From Limosilactobacillus portuensis (lineage in GTDB: Bacteria > Bacillota > Bacilli > Lactobacillales > Lactobacillaceae), in contig NZ_JABUXQ010000014.1 of the NCBI RefSeq assembly GCF_014838735.1, positions 1-61,613 on the forward strand: DNA of 61,613 nt, read 5' to 3'. Positions 8,601 through 18,802 of the stretch are shown here, in pieces. The position numbers and the translations under genes were made by a program. Within the stretch, counting starts at the first letter, position 1. Every line of letters starts with the position of its first letter. The notes under the pieces were generated by a model. That model worked only from the letters and a program-made list of their open reading frames with translations, was not told the DNA's origin and did no database searches.

Positions 8601-11481
8601 CACCAGTAATTTTTACTTTGTATGGTGTCGTTTCTGCTGTATACCCATCTGGAGTTAAATAAAGTTTATTATCCCCACCATATTGTGAAGGGCCACTAAC
8701 TAAATAATTAAGAATGGGCAGTAAAATACTATCACTAGAATAATAAAAGCCTGATAATCCTTGACTCAGATCATAATTCTTCGTCAATTCTGCAGTAAAT
8801 GTAAGTTCATGCTTCTTTCCTTGAGAATCGGTGTACGCATAACTTGCTTTATCAATACGATAACCAGTACGTTGGTATACCGGTAACTGGCTTAAGTATG
8901 GGTTAGGATCATCCTGCGGTACAGATGGTGTGTGTGTAATTTGATTTCCATTTTCATCATAATCAGATTGACCATAAGAATAGTTAACTGGACTCCCGTT
9001 ATTATATAAAGAATTATAAGCAGCAGTGACACCATCAGCTTTATATGGTAAAACAGTATTTCCTGTCTCACCTTGCATCTTAAAGTAATCAGTACCTGAT
9101 TTATCAGCATCCTCTGTCGTTTCAGGCAAAGCAAACTTCTTTGTTACGTGATCCCTTCTATACGGATCATTATCGCTCAAGATATAGAATCCTTGTTTTC
9201 TTTCCTGAACTGGCGTATAAACTACGAAGAAATTTTGTGAATAATTTGCAAGATCATTTCCATCGACAATTGAATCATATTTCCCGTTATCTTTTAGTGC
9301 ATCAGCTAAATTAGCATAAGCTGAAAGGGTTCCTTGAGCTACGCGGCTCAATAAAGATGATTGTGAGAATGAATGAACAACTTCACCTTCTGTACTTTCA
9401 TAGTCTTGAGAAATAGTATATAGATTATTATCAGAATAGTAAATCTTATAGTTATAGCCATCACGCTTCAAATCAGCATCAGTTAGCTTGAACTTGATAT
9501 CTGTATCACTATTCTTACCAGACGATGAATCTAATATCTGATTTGGTTTACCTAATCCTTGACCTATCAAAACCAAATTAGCGTGGTTAAGTCCATACTT
9601 AATGACGATGTTTTGATCAAATTCAAAGGTGTTTGCTGGAACTTTGTTACTAGTTACTCTTTTAACACCATTATCACTAACATTGTACATTTCACCGGGG
9701 GTATCTGAACTAATGTTATTACTATTCAAAGTATTATTAATATAAGCGGCTAATATTGAGCCTGGAACCTCAATTGTTGTCCAATTATTTTGATCTAGTT
9801 GGCCAGTTCTGGTATTAGCATTCTGGTATATTAAATCATCTAATACATCCGGAAATTCATATTTTGCTAAAGTTAACCTATCACTACTATCTGAAAGATC
9901 ATTAACGGTTAATACTTTCCCTGTTAATGGGTTATATGTTCCTGAAATTTCAACCGGATCTAATTCCTTATTATCGTCTGGCTTAAGTGGTACACCAGGA
10001 TTATCAATATCTTCAAATTTAACAATTCTTTTAACTATTATTTTCTTAGTAAAAGTCTCTGCCTTAACCAGATTATAAACAACCGTGTCGCCATCAAAAT
10101 CATACATTACCGTTTTGCCAAATTCGGCCGGATTATTTGCACGATTGTCTGGATACTTAGCATTTGAATTTTCAATGTTAGCACCAGATTCAACATCCAA
10201 TACATATCCATTCGGAATTGCATCGATCACTGCTTTAGGGATTAAAGTATAATCCTTATTCTTAACGGCATCATCAAAGTCACTATTCTTAGTTGCTTTA
10301 ATAAAGTCGGCCTTTTGCATTGTATCTTTACCATCTTGGTAAGCATGACTTAATTCAGGAATAGCGATATCTGCCTGACTATTATCATTAAAGTGTAGCT
10401 TAAAGTTTACAGTTGATTGACCTGTAATTGTAACTGAAGCAGAATCCTTACTTCCGGCAGCTATTACAATTGGCTTTAGTAAATCTGTCCATACAACAGA
10501 AGAAGCATATGCCGTCTTATTATTATCACGAACAAAATTAGGGGCATAGCCATCAAGATTAAGGCCATAAACTGTATCCCCTGGAATTTCAGCAATCGTG
10601 GCCATAACGGTCTTAACCTTTGACCAGTCGTTTATTTGATCAGCACTAACAAAGTGGGCCATCAGGTCAGAGTCATCTGAATTAAGCTGAGTTAAATCTA
10701 GATTTTCTGTTGAATAATAAATTCGTACTCCCTGAGATACAGTTTGGTTAGTAGTAATGTTTTTTACTTTAGCTGAATTTCCATCCTTCAGCTTAAAATC
10801 AAATTCAGACTTTGTATCATCCGTTCCAGGAACATGAGCAATAATCACTGCATCATGTTCTGCCTTGGATTCAGAATTAACTAAAACATTAGAAAATGTC
10901 ATTTCTGATGGACCCTTATCATCAGATTGACCTTGCATGGTTAAATCTTTATTTTGGTTACCTTGGGCTTGAGTTTTTGGATAAACACCTGTTGCGGCAA
11001 TAACATTCCAATCACCCCAAGCAAGCTGATAGGCATTAGTAGAGTTCTCTACAAAAGGCAGCTTATCAGTGTCCGTTAAACGATCTTTATAATGAACATT
11101 TTCACCATCAGGCAATACTACATAGACCTGATAATTACTACTCAAGTTATTATGAGTAATTAAATTAGAATTATCTAGGTTGATTGTCCATTGTGTACCT
11201 GTATTTTTCTGACTAAAATCACCCACAATCTTAACAACATTCCGCCCATTAATTCTCAGTTCAGACATCTTTGTATTCTTAGGTAAGTCTGCACTATTAA
11301 AGACTGCATTAGTTGGCAGTACCACATAATAGGTCAATTTTTCTGGATCATTTAAGAGATCGCTCGCATAGGAATATATAGATCCAGCATTCTTGGTTCC
11401 AGGTTGCTTATTGGTCTGGGATCCCGATGCACTAATCTGATTGTAATGAATTTCAGGCTTTACCGGAATTTTTTTCAACAA
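5662..11481 (-). CDS. Giant cell-wall adhesin, C-terminal part (MucBP-like repeats, LPQTG anchor)
   Basis: This 1939-codon frame is the downstream part of a surface adhesin; it has no signal peptide. Its apparent start is a TTG inside the 7-A tract shared with the preceding frame, so it is probably not an independent gene. Several repeats of the form IHYxDVxG followed by YVLVxE resemble mucin-binding (MucBP/Mub) modules. Near the C-terminus come 17 copies of a PTQVTQ hexapeptide, then LPQTG, a hydrophobic segment and a KRRN tail: a sortase A anchor. If one A is removed, both frames fuse into a single 2561-residue protein. As the sequence stands the anchor is out of frame with the secretion signal. 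Confidence 0.85.
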   Translation of the reverse strand: MLKKIPVKPEIHYNQISASGSQTNKQPGTKNAGSIYSYASDLLNDPEKLTYYVVLPTNAVFNSADLPKNTKMSELRINGRNVVKIVGDFSQKNTGTQWTINLDNSNLITHNNLSSNYQVYVVLPDGENVHYKDRLTDTDKLPFVENSTNAYQLAWGDWNVIAATGVYPKTQAQGNQNKDLTMQGQSDDKGPSEMTFSNVLVNSESKAEHDAVIIAHVPGTDDTKSEFDFKLKDGNSAKVKNITTNQTVSQGVRIYYSTENLDLTQLNSDDSDLMAHFVSADQINDWSKVKTVMATIAEIPGDTVYGLNLDGYAPNFVRDNNKTAYASSVVWTDLLKPIVIAAGSKDSASVTITGQSTVNFKLHFNDNSQADIAIPELSHAYQDGKDTMQKADFIKATKNSDFDDAVKNKDYTLIPKAVIDAIPNGYVLDVESGANIENSNAKYPDNRANNPAEFGKTVMYDFDGDTVVYNLVKAETFTKKIIVKRIVKFEDIDNPGVPLKPDDNKELDPVEISGTYNPLTGKVLTVNDLSDSSDRLTLAKYEFPDVLDDLIYQNANTRTGQLDQNNWTTIEVPGSILAAYINNTLNSNNISSDTPGEMYNVSDNGVKRVTSNKVPANTFEFDQNIVIKYGLNHANLVLIGQGLGKPNQILDSSSGKNSDTDIKFKLTDADLKRDGYNYKIYYSDNNLYTISQDYESTEGEVVHSFSQSSLLSRVAQGTLSAYANLADALKDNGKYDSIVDGNDLANYSQNFFVVYTPVQERKQGFYILSDNDPYRRDHVTKKFALPETTEDADKSGTDYFKMQGETGNTVLPYKADGVTAAYNSLYNNGSPVNYSYGQSDYDENGNQITHTPSVPQDDPNPYLSQLPVYQRTGYRIDKASYAYTDSQGKKHELTFTAELTKNYDLSQGLSGFYYSSDSILLPILNYLVSGPSQYGGDNKLYLTPDGYTAETTPYKVKITGDENWKVSTDESGRQYISIPADQTWAFDNTEYDAKKMQDPSPQILNLHYAPIPLPEDGSGAKVQIHYVDVTGVDHLNPENQGINYKLDPSTSKYGVYMGQELETDAQGNPPSIFNLANVDQTFDNTNKDNDIISKLAKEGYVVVQRDKQTRGKHQFDVLDSDQGNGSYDGNDAGMRYAGALYATLNYYVFLKKQAKYPANYQVLVEDENGKVDDNPLITTTKLGVGGQDEDIATSLSDPSGKSSETLAQKYQSIIDNLAKEFPNYNVVLKTSAGSNLKVTDKINGNFSETEPRLFTIYVTHKQGNVNIHYIDVNGKESDGHFKPSDGTEISGTLQSITDKNYGDKYTNTLWDYAKHNYVLAEAVPDSATSGTISKPTDDVYVYLKHKAVKVTPKTTDVPKDKDGKPAVDPSTLTVTVTRDVYYKANSKDGKDLQNKTTQTAKFNGEVWVDAVTGKKVAEHETIADKDGNKVEAAKGVEGESVAVKWSPVAPAKDDQVTVNNGNISLDEINTPQVIGEGKDAWYLVSQENNGEQTLDSDWQAALKNGTLTGKDGQFKVKDGYLVYKQEGSYSIHYRDVTDLVAKGQTDSFKPTDGNDLGHEVTNINGIVGEKPDRTADLWKNYEDDGYVLVSEPDQLGKQPLSEDTPDQYIYLMRVANKQTETKQAERTIHYVGIVNDSDDVTQGQELKEPTTQKVTLTGTYYTDHDGNRVNTKTVTINGQQYDVVVEPTAENPAKETWIIDGEHSGVTENNGKYEFAKADTPDTIGESNDQWQHKVTLDKNTGVVAVDPTGMEWPKNNTLPDGYVVYMQLPQPTQPTQVTQPTQVTQPTQVTQPTQVTQPTQVTQPTQVTQPTQVTQPTQVTQPTQVTQPTQVTQPTQVTQPTQVTQPTQVTQPTQVTQPTQVTQPNQVTQPTQVTQTTGDQPRAVNQGQASDLPVMANKQKNAQLPQTGNENNHSALVLGIMGLLSAFGLGKISQKRRN
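5855..6160 (-). repeat. 17 tandem 18-bp units coding PTQVTQ
   Basis: Seventeen consecutive 18-bp units encode (PTQVTQ)n just before the cell-wall anchor of the adhesin. One unit reads PNQVTQ. Units differ from each other mostly at third codon positions, so the peptide is far better conserved than the DNA. It probably forms a stalk spanning the wall. Copy number is likely to vary between strains. Confidence 0.95.
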
Positions 11482-13348
11482 TTTTCTGATTTTGGGTAAA
11501 GGTGGCTAGCTCATCTGGTGATGCAATTCCATTGGCAGTTAAATGAAGTTCAGTATGTAAGTTATTACCTGCTTTTACTTCAGAGCCATCTTGATAGTTC
11601 TTAGCCAAAACCCCGTTTAAGCCAAAATTATTTACTGAATCAAAGGCAATTAGTTTGTCAAATACTAATTGAACTTTTTTGATCTTCTTTCCAGCAGTTG
11701 TGCTAAGTAATGTTGATAAACTACCTGTATTAAACGTCCCTGTCTGCTTACTGCCATCCTCTAAAGTAAAGGTGTAAGAGAAACTGTGTCTTGTATCATT
11801 CACCGATAAGCCACTAATATCCATTCCATCAGGAACATCAATTGTTGCCTGAACATCGGATAAGTCATAGGGACTGCTATTGATAATATCGATGTTTTTA
11901 TTCAAATCATGATTAGTCTTATTTTCAATTGCCGTTACAGGCTTACTAGTATCCTGATTGCCATTTTGATCATATTCATAAGTATCCGGTTCAATGTTGC
12001 CTGAGAATATATCACCCGCTGGAATCTTATCCAATCCATGGTCTTGTCCCAGAATTATTACTGACACAGGGTTAACTATATCGCTTACACTATCATTGCT
12101 TCCTGTTTCTTGGGTTACTTTAGGATTAACATTACTTGCTAGCGGAGTATCTCCCTTGGGGACATCCATCTTAAACTGGCCAATGATCTCAAAATTTAAA
12201 GAAGATGAATATCTAATCTTTAGATTTTTTAGCTGTTCGTTAGACAATTGTGGCAAATTAATCTTTACGACATTACCATCCTGAGTTACAGAAGCATTAT
12301 ATGATTTTCTCAAGTCAGCAATTGCATTATTAGTAGCAGCTGTATTTAAGACAAAATGATCCGGCATCGGAATTTCCAATGTTGTTCCATGATTAAATTG
12401 CGGATAAAAAGTACTAATAACCGGTTTCCAAACATAATCAGTATTAGCCAGAATTGCCTTATTCGTTACTTCTTTACCTGCAGTTGTATATATGGCTTCA
12501 TTACTAGAATATACACCGTCTTTATGTTTCCAAGCTAAACTTACATAAGTAGAAATTTTTTGATTAAATTCAACTGTCTTAAGTAATTGGTCATTCTTAT
12601 ACAAATAAGCCTTACGTTTAAATGTACCAGTTGAATGAAGCTTACTTGTGTCAAAAGAACTATTTGTAGACAAAATAATTGGCTGCGTATTGGCATTATC
12701 CTTAGTAAAAGTATCAGTTAGTACCCACTGTTTATTAGCTTTATCGTAAGCTAAACTTCCGTTCCCGTAATCACCTTGGAATTGACCAAAATCAACTGTA
12801 TCAATTCCATTGCCATCTGAGTCGGTTGCGTCAAAGCCATCACTGGTTTCGGGGATGACAACTTTGTAAATGTCCCCAGCCTTAGCCTCATTGGTATTGA
12901 AGTTAAAGGTAATGTCATTACCTGAATTAATATCAGTCTTATCAGCCGTAAATTCAGTATGTTTTACTTGGCTATCCCCGTCTTGGTTTTTCTGTTCCTT
13001 AACCGCATCTTGCGTAAGTGGTTGTTGTGTCTGGTCTGAATTAAGGGTTGTCGTTTCCGCAGTTGACTTTGATTTCTCCGAATTCTGGGCATTATCGCCT
13101 TGCTTATTTGACAAACTAACCGTCTTTTCAGACTGAATAGCTACCGCTGAAGAGGAGGCACTTTCCGAAGAACCCGTTTCAGGCTTCACCGGCGAATTGC
13201 TATCAGCGTGAGCTACCGTACTTCCTCCAATAACAATAGTAGTTCCTAGTAAAACTGAAGCAACGCCAACTGTAAGTTTTCTTAATCCGAAACGTTGACG
13301 TTGCTTTTCCATTTTACGTAAATATTCTTGAGTATTTCTACTAGACAA
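11453..13348 (-). CDS. Giant cell-wall adhesin, N-terminal part (YSIRK-type signal peptide)
   Basis: This frame carries the N-terminus of the adhesin: 631 residues from a TTG at 13348, chosen because GGGGAGG lies 9 bases upstream. An in-frame ATG at 13366 would place that Shine-Dalgarno inside the gene. A YSIRK-like signal (RFGLRKLTVGVASVLLG) and a signal-peptidase region near VAHADS are followed by a Ser/Thr/Gln-rich spacer and Ig-like adhesin domains. It runs off frame at the A7 tract 11469-11475 and stops at 11453. With six A the protein would continue IVEKIPVKPEIHYNQ into the next frame. If expressed alone it would be secreted but not anchored. Confidence 0.85.
   Translation of the reverse strand: MSSRNTQEYLRKMEKQRQRFGLRKLTVGVASVLLGTTIVIGGSTVAHADSNSPVKPETGSSESASSSAVAIQSEKTVSLSNKQGDNAQNSEKSKSTAETTTLNSDQTQQPLTQDAVKEQKNQDGDSQVKHTEFTADKTDINSGNDITFNFNTNEAKAGDIYKVVIPETSDGFDATDSDGNGIDTVDFGQFQGDYGNGSLAYDKANKQWVLTDTFTKDNANTQPIILSTNSSFDTSKLHSTGTFKRKAYLYKNDQLLKTVEFNQKISTYVSLAWKHKDGVYSSNEAIYTTAGKEVTNKAILANTDYVWKPVISTFYPQFNHGTTLEIPMPDHFVLNTAATNNAIADLRKSYNASVTQDGNVVKINLPQLSNEQLKNLKIRYSSSLNFEIIGQFKMDVPKGDTPLASNVNPKVTQETGSNDSVSDIVNPVSVIILGQDHGLDKIPAGDIFSGNIEPDTYEYDQNGNQDTSKPVTAIENKTNHDLNKNIDIINSSPYDLSDVQATIDVPDGMDISGLSVNDTRHSFSYTFTLEDGSKQTGTFNTGSLSTLLSTTAGKKIKKVQLVFDKLIAFDSVNNFGLNGVLAKNYQDGSEVKAGNNLHTELHLTANGIASPDELATFTQNQKIVEKNSGKA
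11469..11475 (-). other. A7 tract at the adhesin frameshift
   Basis: Seven A on the coding strand (gttg-A7-ttcc) lie exactly where the two adhesin frames meet. Six A would restore one continuous reading frame. It is a candidate slippage site, mutation or sequencing error. Confidence 0.8.
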
Positions 13349-13471
13349 TGTCCATTTCCTCCCCATTAGCTAACTATCTAATAATTAAAACTATAATTTC
13401 AATCGATTTAATTAATTATACGATCAATTTAACCTATTGAAAACTAATTCCAACAAATCAAACGATAAGCA

Positions 13472-13519
13472 AAAAGACTGTCAGCCCCTTGTTTTTTAAC
13501 GAAGGACCGACAGTCTTTT
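13472..13519. terminator. Terminator after groEL
   Basis: AGACTGTC and GACAGTCT form a stem flanked by A- and T-runs, 30 bases downstream of the groEL stop. The element is symmetrical, but only groEL transcription enters it. Confidence 0.8.
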
Positions 13520-13551
13520 AATTAATTAAATTTAATTTGTGATTAGCGGAA

Positions 13552-15183
<1,632 letters not shown>

Positions 15184-15235
15184 TTAATTCACCTCATATT
15201 AATATTAATGCTGTCATTTACTAAACCTTAGTCGC

Positions 15236-15520
15236 TTATTCAACAATAGCAACAAGGTCCTTTTCATGAACAACGAGGTACTTTTCGCCGTCGTATTCAA
15301 CTTCATTTCCGGCATACTTATCAAAGAGGACGCGATCGCCTTCCTTAACAACTGGTGCTAACTTTTCGCCATTATCTAAAGTCCGTCCAGCACCAACAGC
15401 AATTACCTTTCCTGTAGTTGGCTTTTCCTTAACGTTAGAAGCAAGAACAATGCCACCAACAGTCTTTTCTTCTTCTGTTTCTGCTTTAAGAAGAACGCGA
15501 TCTCCTAATGGTTTTAACAC
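15236..15520 (-). CDS. groS: Co-chaperonin GroES (10 kDa)
   Basis: A 94-residue lid protein of the GroEL chamber. It begins [12 protein letters not shown] and contains the mobile-loop region [12 protein letters not shown] near residues 18-29, both typical. It is the first gene of the groES-groEL operon, preceded by GGAGGG and by a sigma-A promoter and HrcA-type operator at 15558-15623. Confidence 0.98.
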   Translation of the reverse strand: MLKPLGDRVLLKAETEEEKTVGGIVLASNVKEKPTTGKVIAVGAGRTLDNGEKLAPVVKEGDRVLFDKYAGNEVEYDGEKYLVVHEKDLVAIVE

Positions 15521-15557
15521 GTTAATCCCTCCATTTTGATAAATTCTATACTCAAAT

Positions 15558-15584
15558 TATCACTCTCATGTACCAAGTGCTAAT
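15558..15584 (-). promoter_or_regulatory. CIRCE-like operator (HrcA site)
   Basis: On the coding strand TTAGCACTT-N9-GAGTGATAA matches the CIRCE consensus TTAGCACTC-N9-GAGTGCTAA at 16 of 18 arm positions. It lies between the promoter and groES, where HrcA would repress under non-stress conditions. The two deviations make the palindrome imperfect. hrcA is not in this window. Confidence 0.85.
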
Positions 15585-15595
15585 TACATTTTCTA

Positions 15596-15623
15596 CTATA
15601 CCATTTTTAGAGTTGATTGCAAC
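15596..15623 (-). promoter_or_regulatory. Promoter of groES-groEL
   Basis: -35 TTGCAA (15618-15623) and -10 TATAGT (15596-15601), 16-base spacer, immediately upstream of the CIRCE-like operator. Confidence 0.7.
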
Positions 15624-15650
15624 CAATATGCTCTTCAGGCGATGCTAACT

Positions 15651-15693
15651 AAAAAATCGCCGGTAATTACAGTTAACGTAACTACCGACGATT
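15651..15693 (-). terminator. Terminator of rex
   Basis: Arms 15657-15671 and 15679-15693 pair with two mismatches and are followed, on the minus strand, by six T. The hairpin begins 8 bases after the rex stop. Confidence 0.8.
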
Positions 15694-15700
15694 CTATAAT

Positions 15701-16357
15701 TTAGTTTGTTTTTTCATCATGATTATTTTCAGCATAATTCTTGATGAAGTAAATTAACGTTTGAAGTTCATTAGTCAAGTCAATATTTTGCACTTGAACA
15801 TTCTTGGGAACCGAGAGACGAACTGGCGTAAAGTTCAAAATTCCCTTTAACCCAACGCTAACTAATTGATCAGCAACCTTTTGAGAAGTTGAACTTGGAA
15901 CGGTTAAGATCACGGCATCGATCTGCTGTTCCTTAATTTGCTTTTGCATCTCGCTTGCTGGATAAATCGGGATCCCGCTCTTTACGGTATTTGCTAATTC
16001 CGGCTTAGTATCGAACGCTGCGCTAATCCGTAAGTTAGTATCTTGATGGAAATTATAATTAAGGAGCGCACTTCCTAACGAGCCGACACCAACAAGGGCC
16101 ACGTTAGTAAGGGTATCCTGATTTAGGATCCCTTTGAAAAAGTTCAGCAGGCTCTCAACATCATAACCATAGCCCCGCTTTCCTAATTCACCAAAATAAG
16201 AAAAGTCACGGCGAATGGTTGCGGAATCAACCTGGACCGCTTCTGAAAGCTCCGTCGATGAAACCCGTCGTTTGTTTGCACTTAATAGTACACTAAGGTA
16301 ACGGTAATAAATTGGTAACCGTTTGGCCGTTGCCTTAGGAATTTTCTTGGTAACCAT
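15701..16357 (-). CDS. rex: Redox-sensing transcriptional repressor Rex
   Basis: A 218-residue dimeric repressor that reads the NADH/NAD+ ratio and controls fermentation genes. An N-terminal winged helix (about residues 10-75, containing [14 protein letters not shown] and KRGYGYDV) is followed by a Rossmann domain with GVGSLG near residue 91 and a C-terminal swapped helix. Length is typical. It is monocistronic with its own terminator. A likely target in this window is adhE, which has a Rex-like palindrome at 41825-41842. Confidence 0.95.
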   Translation of the reverse strand: MVTKKIPKATAKRLPIYYRYLSVLLSANKRRVSSTELSEAVQVDSATIRRDFSYFGELGKRGYGYDVESLLNFFKGILNQDTLTNVALVGVGSLGSALLNYNFHQDTNLRISAAFDTKPELANTVKSGIPIYPASEMQKQIKEQQIDAVILTVPSSTSQKVADQLVSVGLKGILNFTPVRLSVPKNVQVQNIDLTNELQTLIYFIKNYAENNHDEKTN

Positions 16358-16477
16358 TCTTTGTTATTCCTCCTACGATTTTTATATTATTCAACATTAG
16401 TGAGCTTTAAATCTTTACTCAATTTTGCTAGTTTGTGAAATCCAATTCTCTTATTATTCTAGCAACAAACTCTCTCA

Positions 16478-16495
16478 TTGTGAACACTCAAACAA
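16478..16495 (+). promoter_or_regulatory. Possible Rex operator upstream of rex / ABC-F gene
   Basis: TTGTGAACACTCAAACAA matches the Rex consensus TTGTGAA-N4-TTCACAA fully in the left arm but only at four of seven positions in the right arm. It lies between rex and the divergent ABC-F gene. Autoregulation of rex is known in Firmicutes, but this site is degenerate. Confidence 0.3.
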
Positions 16496-16620
16496 AATTA
16501 TTTTCAAAAAATTTTCCGTTTGCTTAATCGTTAACGTAATTTACAGGTTAATTTTTGTGAAATCAAGGTCAACCAGCGTATAATGGAAAGGTACATCTTT
16601 TGAAGAACGAGGTAAACAAA

Positions 16621-18570
16621 ATGATTCTTTTGCAAGCCAATAATGTAATGCGTCGTTTTGGCGCGGATGTCCTCTTTCATGACATCAATCTCCAAATTCA
16701 AGAACATGGGCGAACTGCCCTTGTTGGTCGCAATGGTGCTGGAAAAACGACCCTCTTAAAAATGATTGCCGGAATCACAAGCCCCGATGAAGGAACAATC
16801 TCTAAGAGCAAGGATTTAACTATCGGTTACCTGGCTCAGGATCAAGGGTTAGACAGCCAAAATAGTATCTGGGCTGAACTTGATCTAGTATTTGCTCCCC
16901 TCCATAAAATGGAAAAGCAAATTCACCAGTTAGAAGATCAGTTAGCTTCACTTGATCCAGCAACTAAAGAATTTCAACTAACAACGGAGAAATATTCCCA
17001 ACTTCAAGCTGAATTCAAGAAACGAGGCGGTTTTGAGTACGAATCGCGAATGCGGGGAATTTTAAAAGGCTTTGGGTTTGGAGAAGCTGACTACCAAACC
17101 GCGATCAACTCCCTATCTGGCGGACAAAAAACGAAGCTCGCCCTTGCTAAAATTCTTTTGCAGTCTCCTGACCTTTTGATCCTGGATGAACCAACAAACC
17201 ACTTAGATATGAACGTCCTTGCATGGCTAGAAGATTATTTAAAAAGCTATCAGGGCGCTCTCCTTGTTGTTTCTCACGACCGCTACTTCCTTGACCGAGT
17301 TGTTTCCGATATTTATGATCTCGATAACCATACATTGCGGCATTATACCGGCAATTACACCCAATTTATGCAACACAAGCAGGAATGGCTTACTGCTGAA
17401 TGGAAGCACTATGAACAGCAACAAAAGAAGATTGCGAAACTTGAAGACTTTGTCAACCGTAACATTGTCCGTGCGTCAACCACAAAACGTGCCCAAGCGC
17501 GCCGGAAACAATTAGAAAAAATGGAGCGGCTAAATCGTCCTGAGACTGACGATCGGTCAATCCACTTCCACTTTCACAGTGATAAGGATAGCGGTAATGA
17601 AGTTCTGGACGTTGATCACGCGGTAGTTGGTTATAATGATCAGAAGCTTGCCGGGCCATTATCTTTCTCCGTTCGTAAGCCCCAACGAGTTGGAATTATT
17701 GGACCCAACGGAATTGGTAAATCAACCCTGCTAAAGTCAATTTTGGATCGGATCCCGCTAATTAGCGGATCGATTAAGTTAGGTGCTAACCTTCAAATCG
17801 GTTACTATGATCAGGAACAGCAACAACTTCATCCCGAAAAATCAGTTTTAAATGAAGTTTGGGACGATCATCCAAACATTCCCGAAAAGGATATTCGCTC
17901 TCTCCTTGGTAGTTTTCTCTTCGTTGGTGATGATGTTTATAAACTTGTCCATGATATTTCCGGTGGCGAGAAGGCTCCTTTAGAATTAACTAAACTTTCT
18001 TTTAAACCAATTAACTTCTTAATTCTTGATGAACCAACAAACCACTTAGATATTGATAGTCGTGAAGTCCTTGAGAACGCAATTAACGAGTTTCCTGGAA
18101 CGGTCCTATTTATTTCCCACGACCGGTACTTTATTAACCAGGTTGCTACGGATGTTCTTGACATGAGCGCTACCGGAATTAAGCATTATGAAGGTGACTA
18201 TGATGACTACCTTGAAGCCGTCAATAAGGAATTAGCTTCAACCGCAGGGCAAGAACAACAAGACAGCTCTACAGCTAAGCCCAAGAAATCCAGCGCTCAA
18301 CAGTCTTACCAGCAAAGTAAGGAAACCCAGCGTGCCCGGCGAAAGCTCCAGCGACAGGTTGACAAGTTAGAAAACCAGATGGCTTCCCTTGAGGAACAGG
18401 AACAAGCACTTCAAGAGCAGATGAGCCAACCTGAAATTGCTACGGATATTGGTAAATTGACGGACCTTCAAAAACAACTAAATAAGTTAAACGAGCAGTC
18501 TGAAGAAGTCGAATTGGAGTGGACTAGTGCAGCTGAGGAATTAGAGAAGTTCGATCAAGAAAATAGTTGA
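16621..18570 (+). CDS. ABC-F family ATPase (ribosome-associated)
   Basis: A 649-residue soluble protein with two ABC domains and no membrane segments, the ABC-F architecture acting on the ribosomal E/P site. Visible motifs: Walker A GRNGAGKTT near residue 36, signature LSGGQ, Walker B LLILDEPTNHLD, the interdomain linker, then a second Walker A GPNGIGKST, signature ISGGE and Walker B. The C-terminal ~90 residues are a charged coiled coil. I start at ATG 16621 with ACGAGG upstream; a TTG at 16600 in frame is less likely. It resembles the YdiF/Uup branch of housekeeping ABC-F proteins rather than a known resistance protein, but antibiotic protection cannot be excluded. Confidence 0.9.
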   Translation: MILLQANNVMRRFGADVLFHDINLQIQEHGRTALVGRNGAGKTTLLKMIAGITSPDEGTISKSKDLTIGYLAQDQGLDSQNSIWAELDLVFAPLHKMEKQIHQLEDQLASLDPATKEFQLTTEKYSQLQAEFKKRGGFEYESRMRGILKGFGFGEADYQTAINSLSGGQKTKLALAKILLQSPDLLILDEPTNHLDMNVLAWLEDYLKSYQGALLVVSHDRYFLDRVVSDIYDLDNHTLRHYTGNYTQFMQHKQEWLTAEWKHYEQQQKKIAKLEDFVNRNIVRASTTKRAQARRKQLEKMERLNRPETDDRSIHFHFHSDKDSGNEVLDVDHAVVGYNDQKLAGPLSFSVRKPQRVGIIGPNGIGKSTLLKSILDRIPLISGSIKLGANLQIGYYDQEQQQLHPEKSVLNEVWDDHPNIPEKDIRSLLGSFLFVGDDVYKLVHDISGGEKAPLELTKLSFKPINFLILDEPTNHLDIDSREVLENAINEFPGTVLFISHDRYFINQVATDVLDMSATGIKHYEGDYDDYLEAVNKELASTAGQEQQDSSTAKPKKSSAQQSYQQSKETQRARRKLQRQVDKLENQMASLEEQEQALQEQMSQPEIATDIGKLTDLQKQLNKLNEQSEEVELEWTSAAEELEKFDQENS

Positions 18571-18579
18571 CTTTTCACC

Positions 18580-18786
18580 AAGAAGAAAGTAAACTGCAAT
18601 CAAATGATCCAAGTAGGAAGTTCCAGAGAATGGTGGTCACCGGCTGAGAGCCACTTGCATAATTCCGAATCCTAATCATTACTAATCCAACACGTAAATA
18701 ATATTTTTGAAAAAGAGTAAAGCATGTCTTTGAACGAGGATGGTAACGCCGTAACTGGTGCCTCGACTTAGGCATGCTTTTTGTTT
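18580..18786 (+). promoter_or_regulatory. T-box leader of proB-proA (proline-type specifier)
   Basis: The leader between the ABC-F gene and proB has T-box features: a long stem I region, a GAATCCTAA loop in which CCT (18671-18673) is a proline codon, the T-box UGGU (18741-18744) that would pair with an uncharged tRNA 3' end, and a terminator ending TGCCT-loop-AGGCA and a T-run (to 18782). The element would allow read-through when tRNA-Pro is uncharged, matching the proline biosynthesis genes. The specifier assignment is by eye. The usual ACCGCG is replaced by AACGCCG. Confidence 0.8.
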
Positions 18787-18802
18787 AGAAGGGATGGTTA
18801 AT

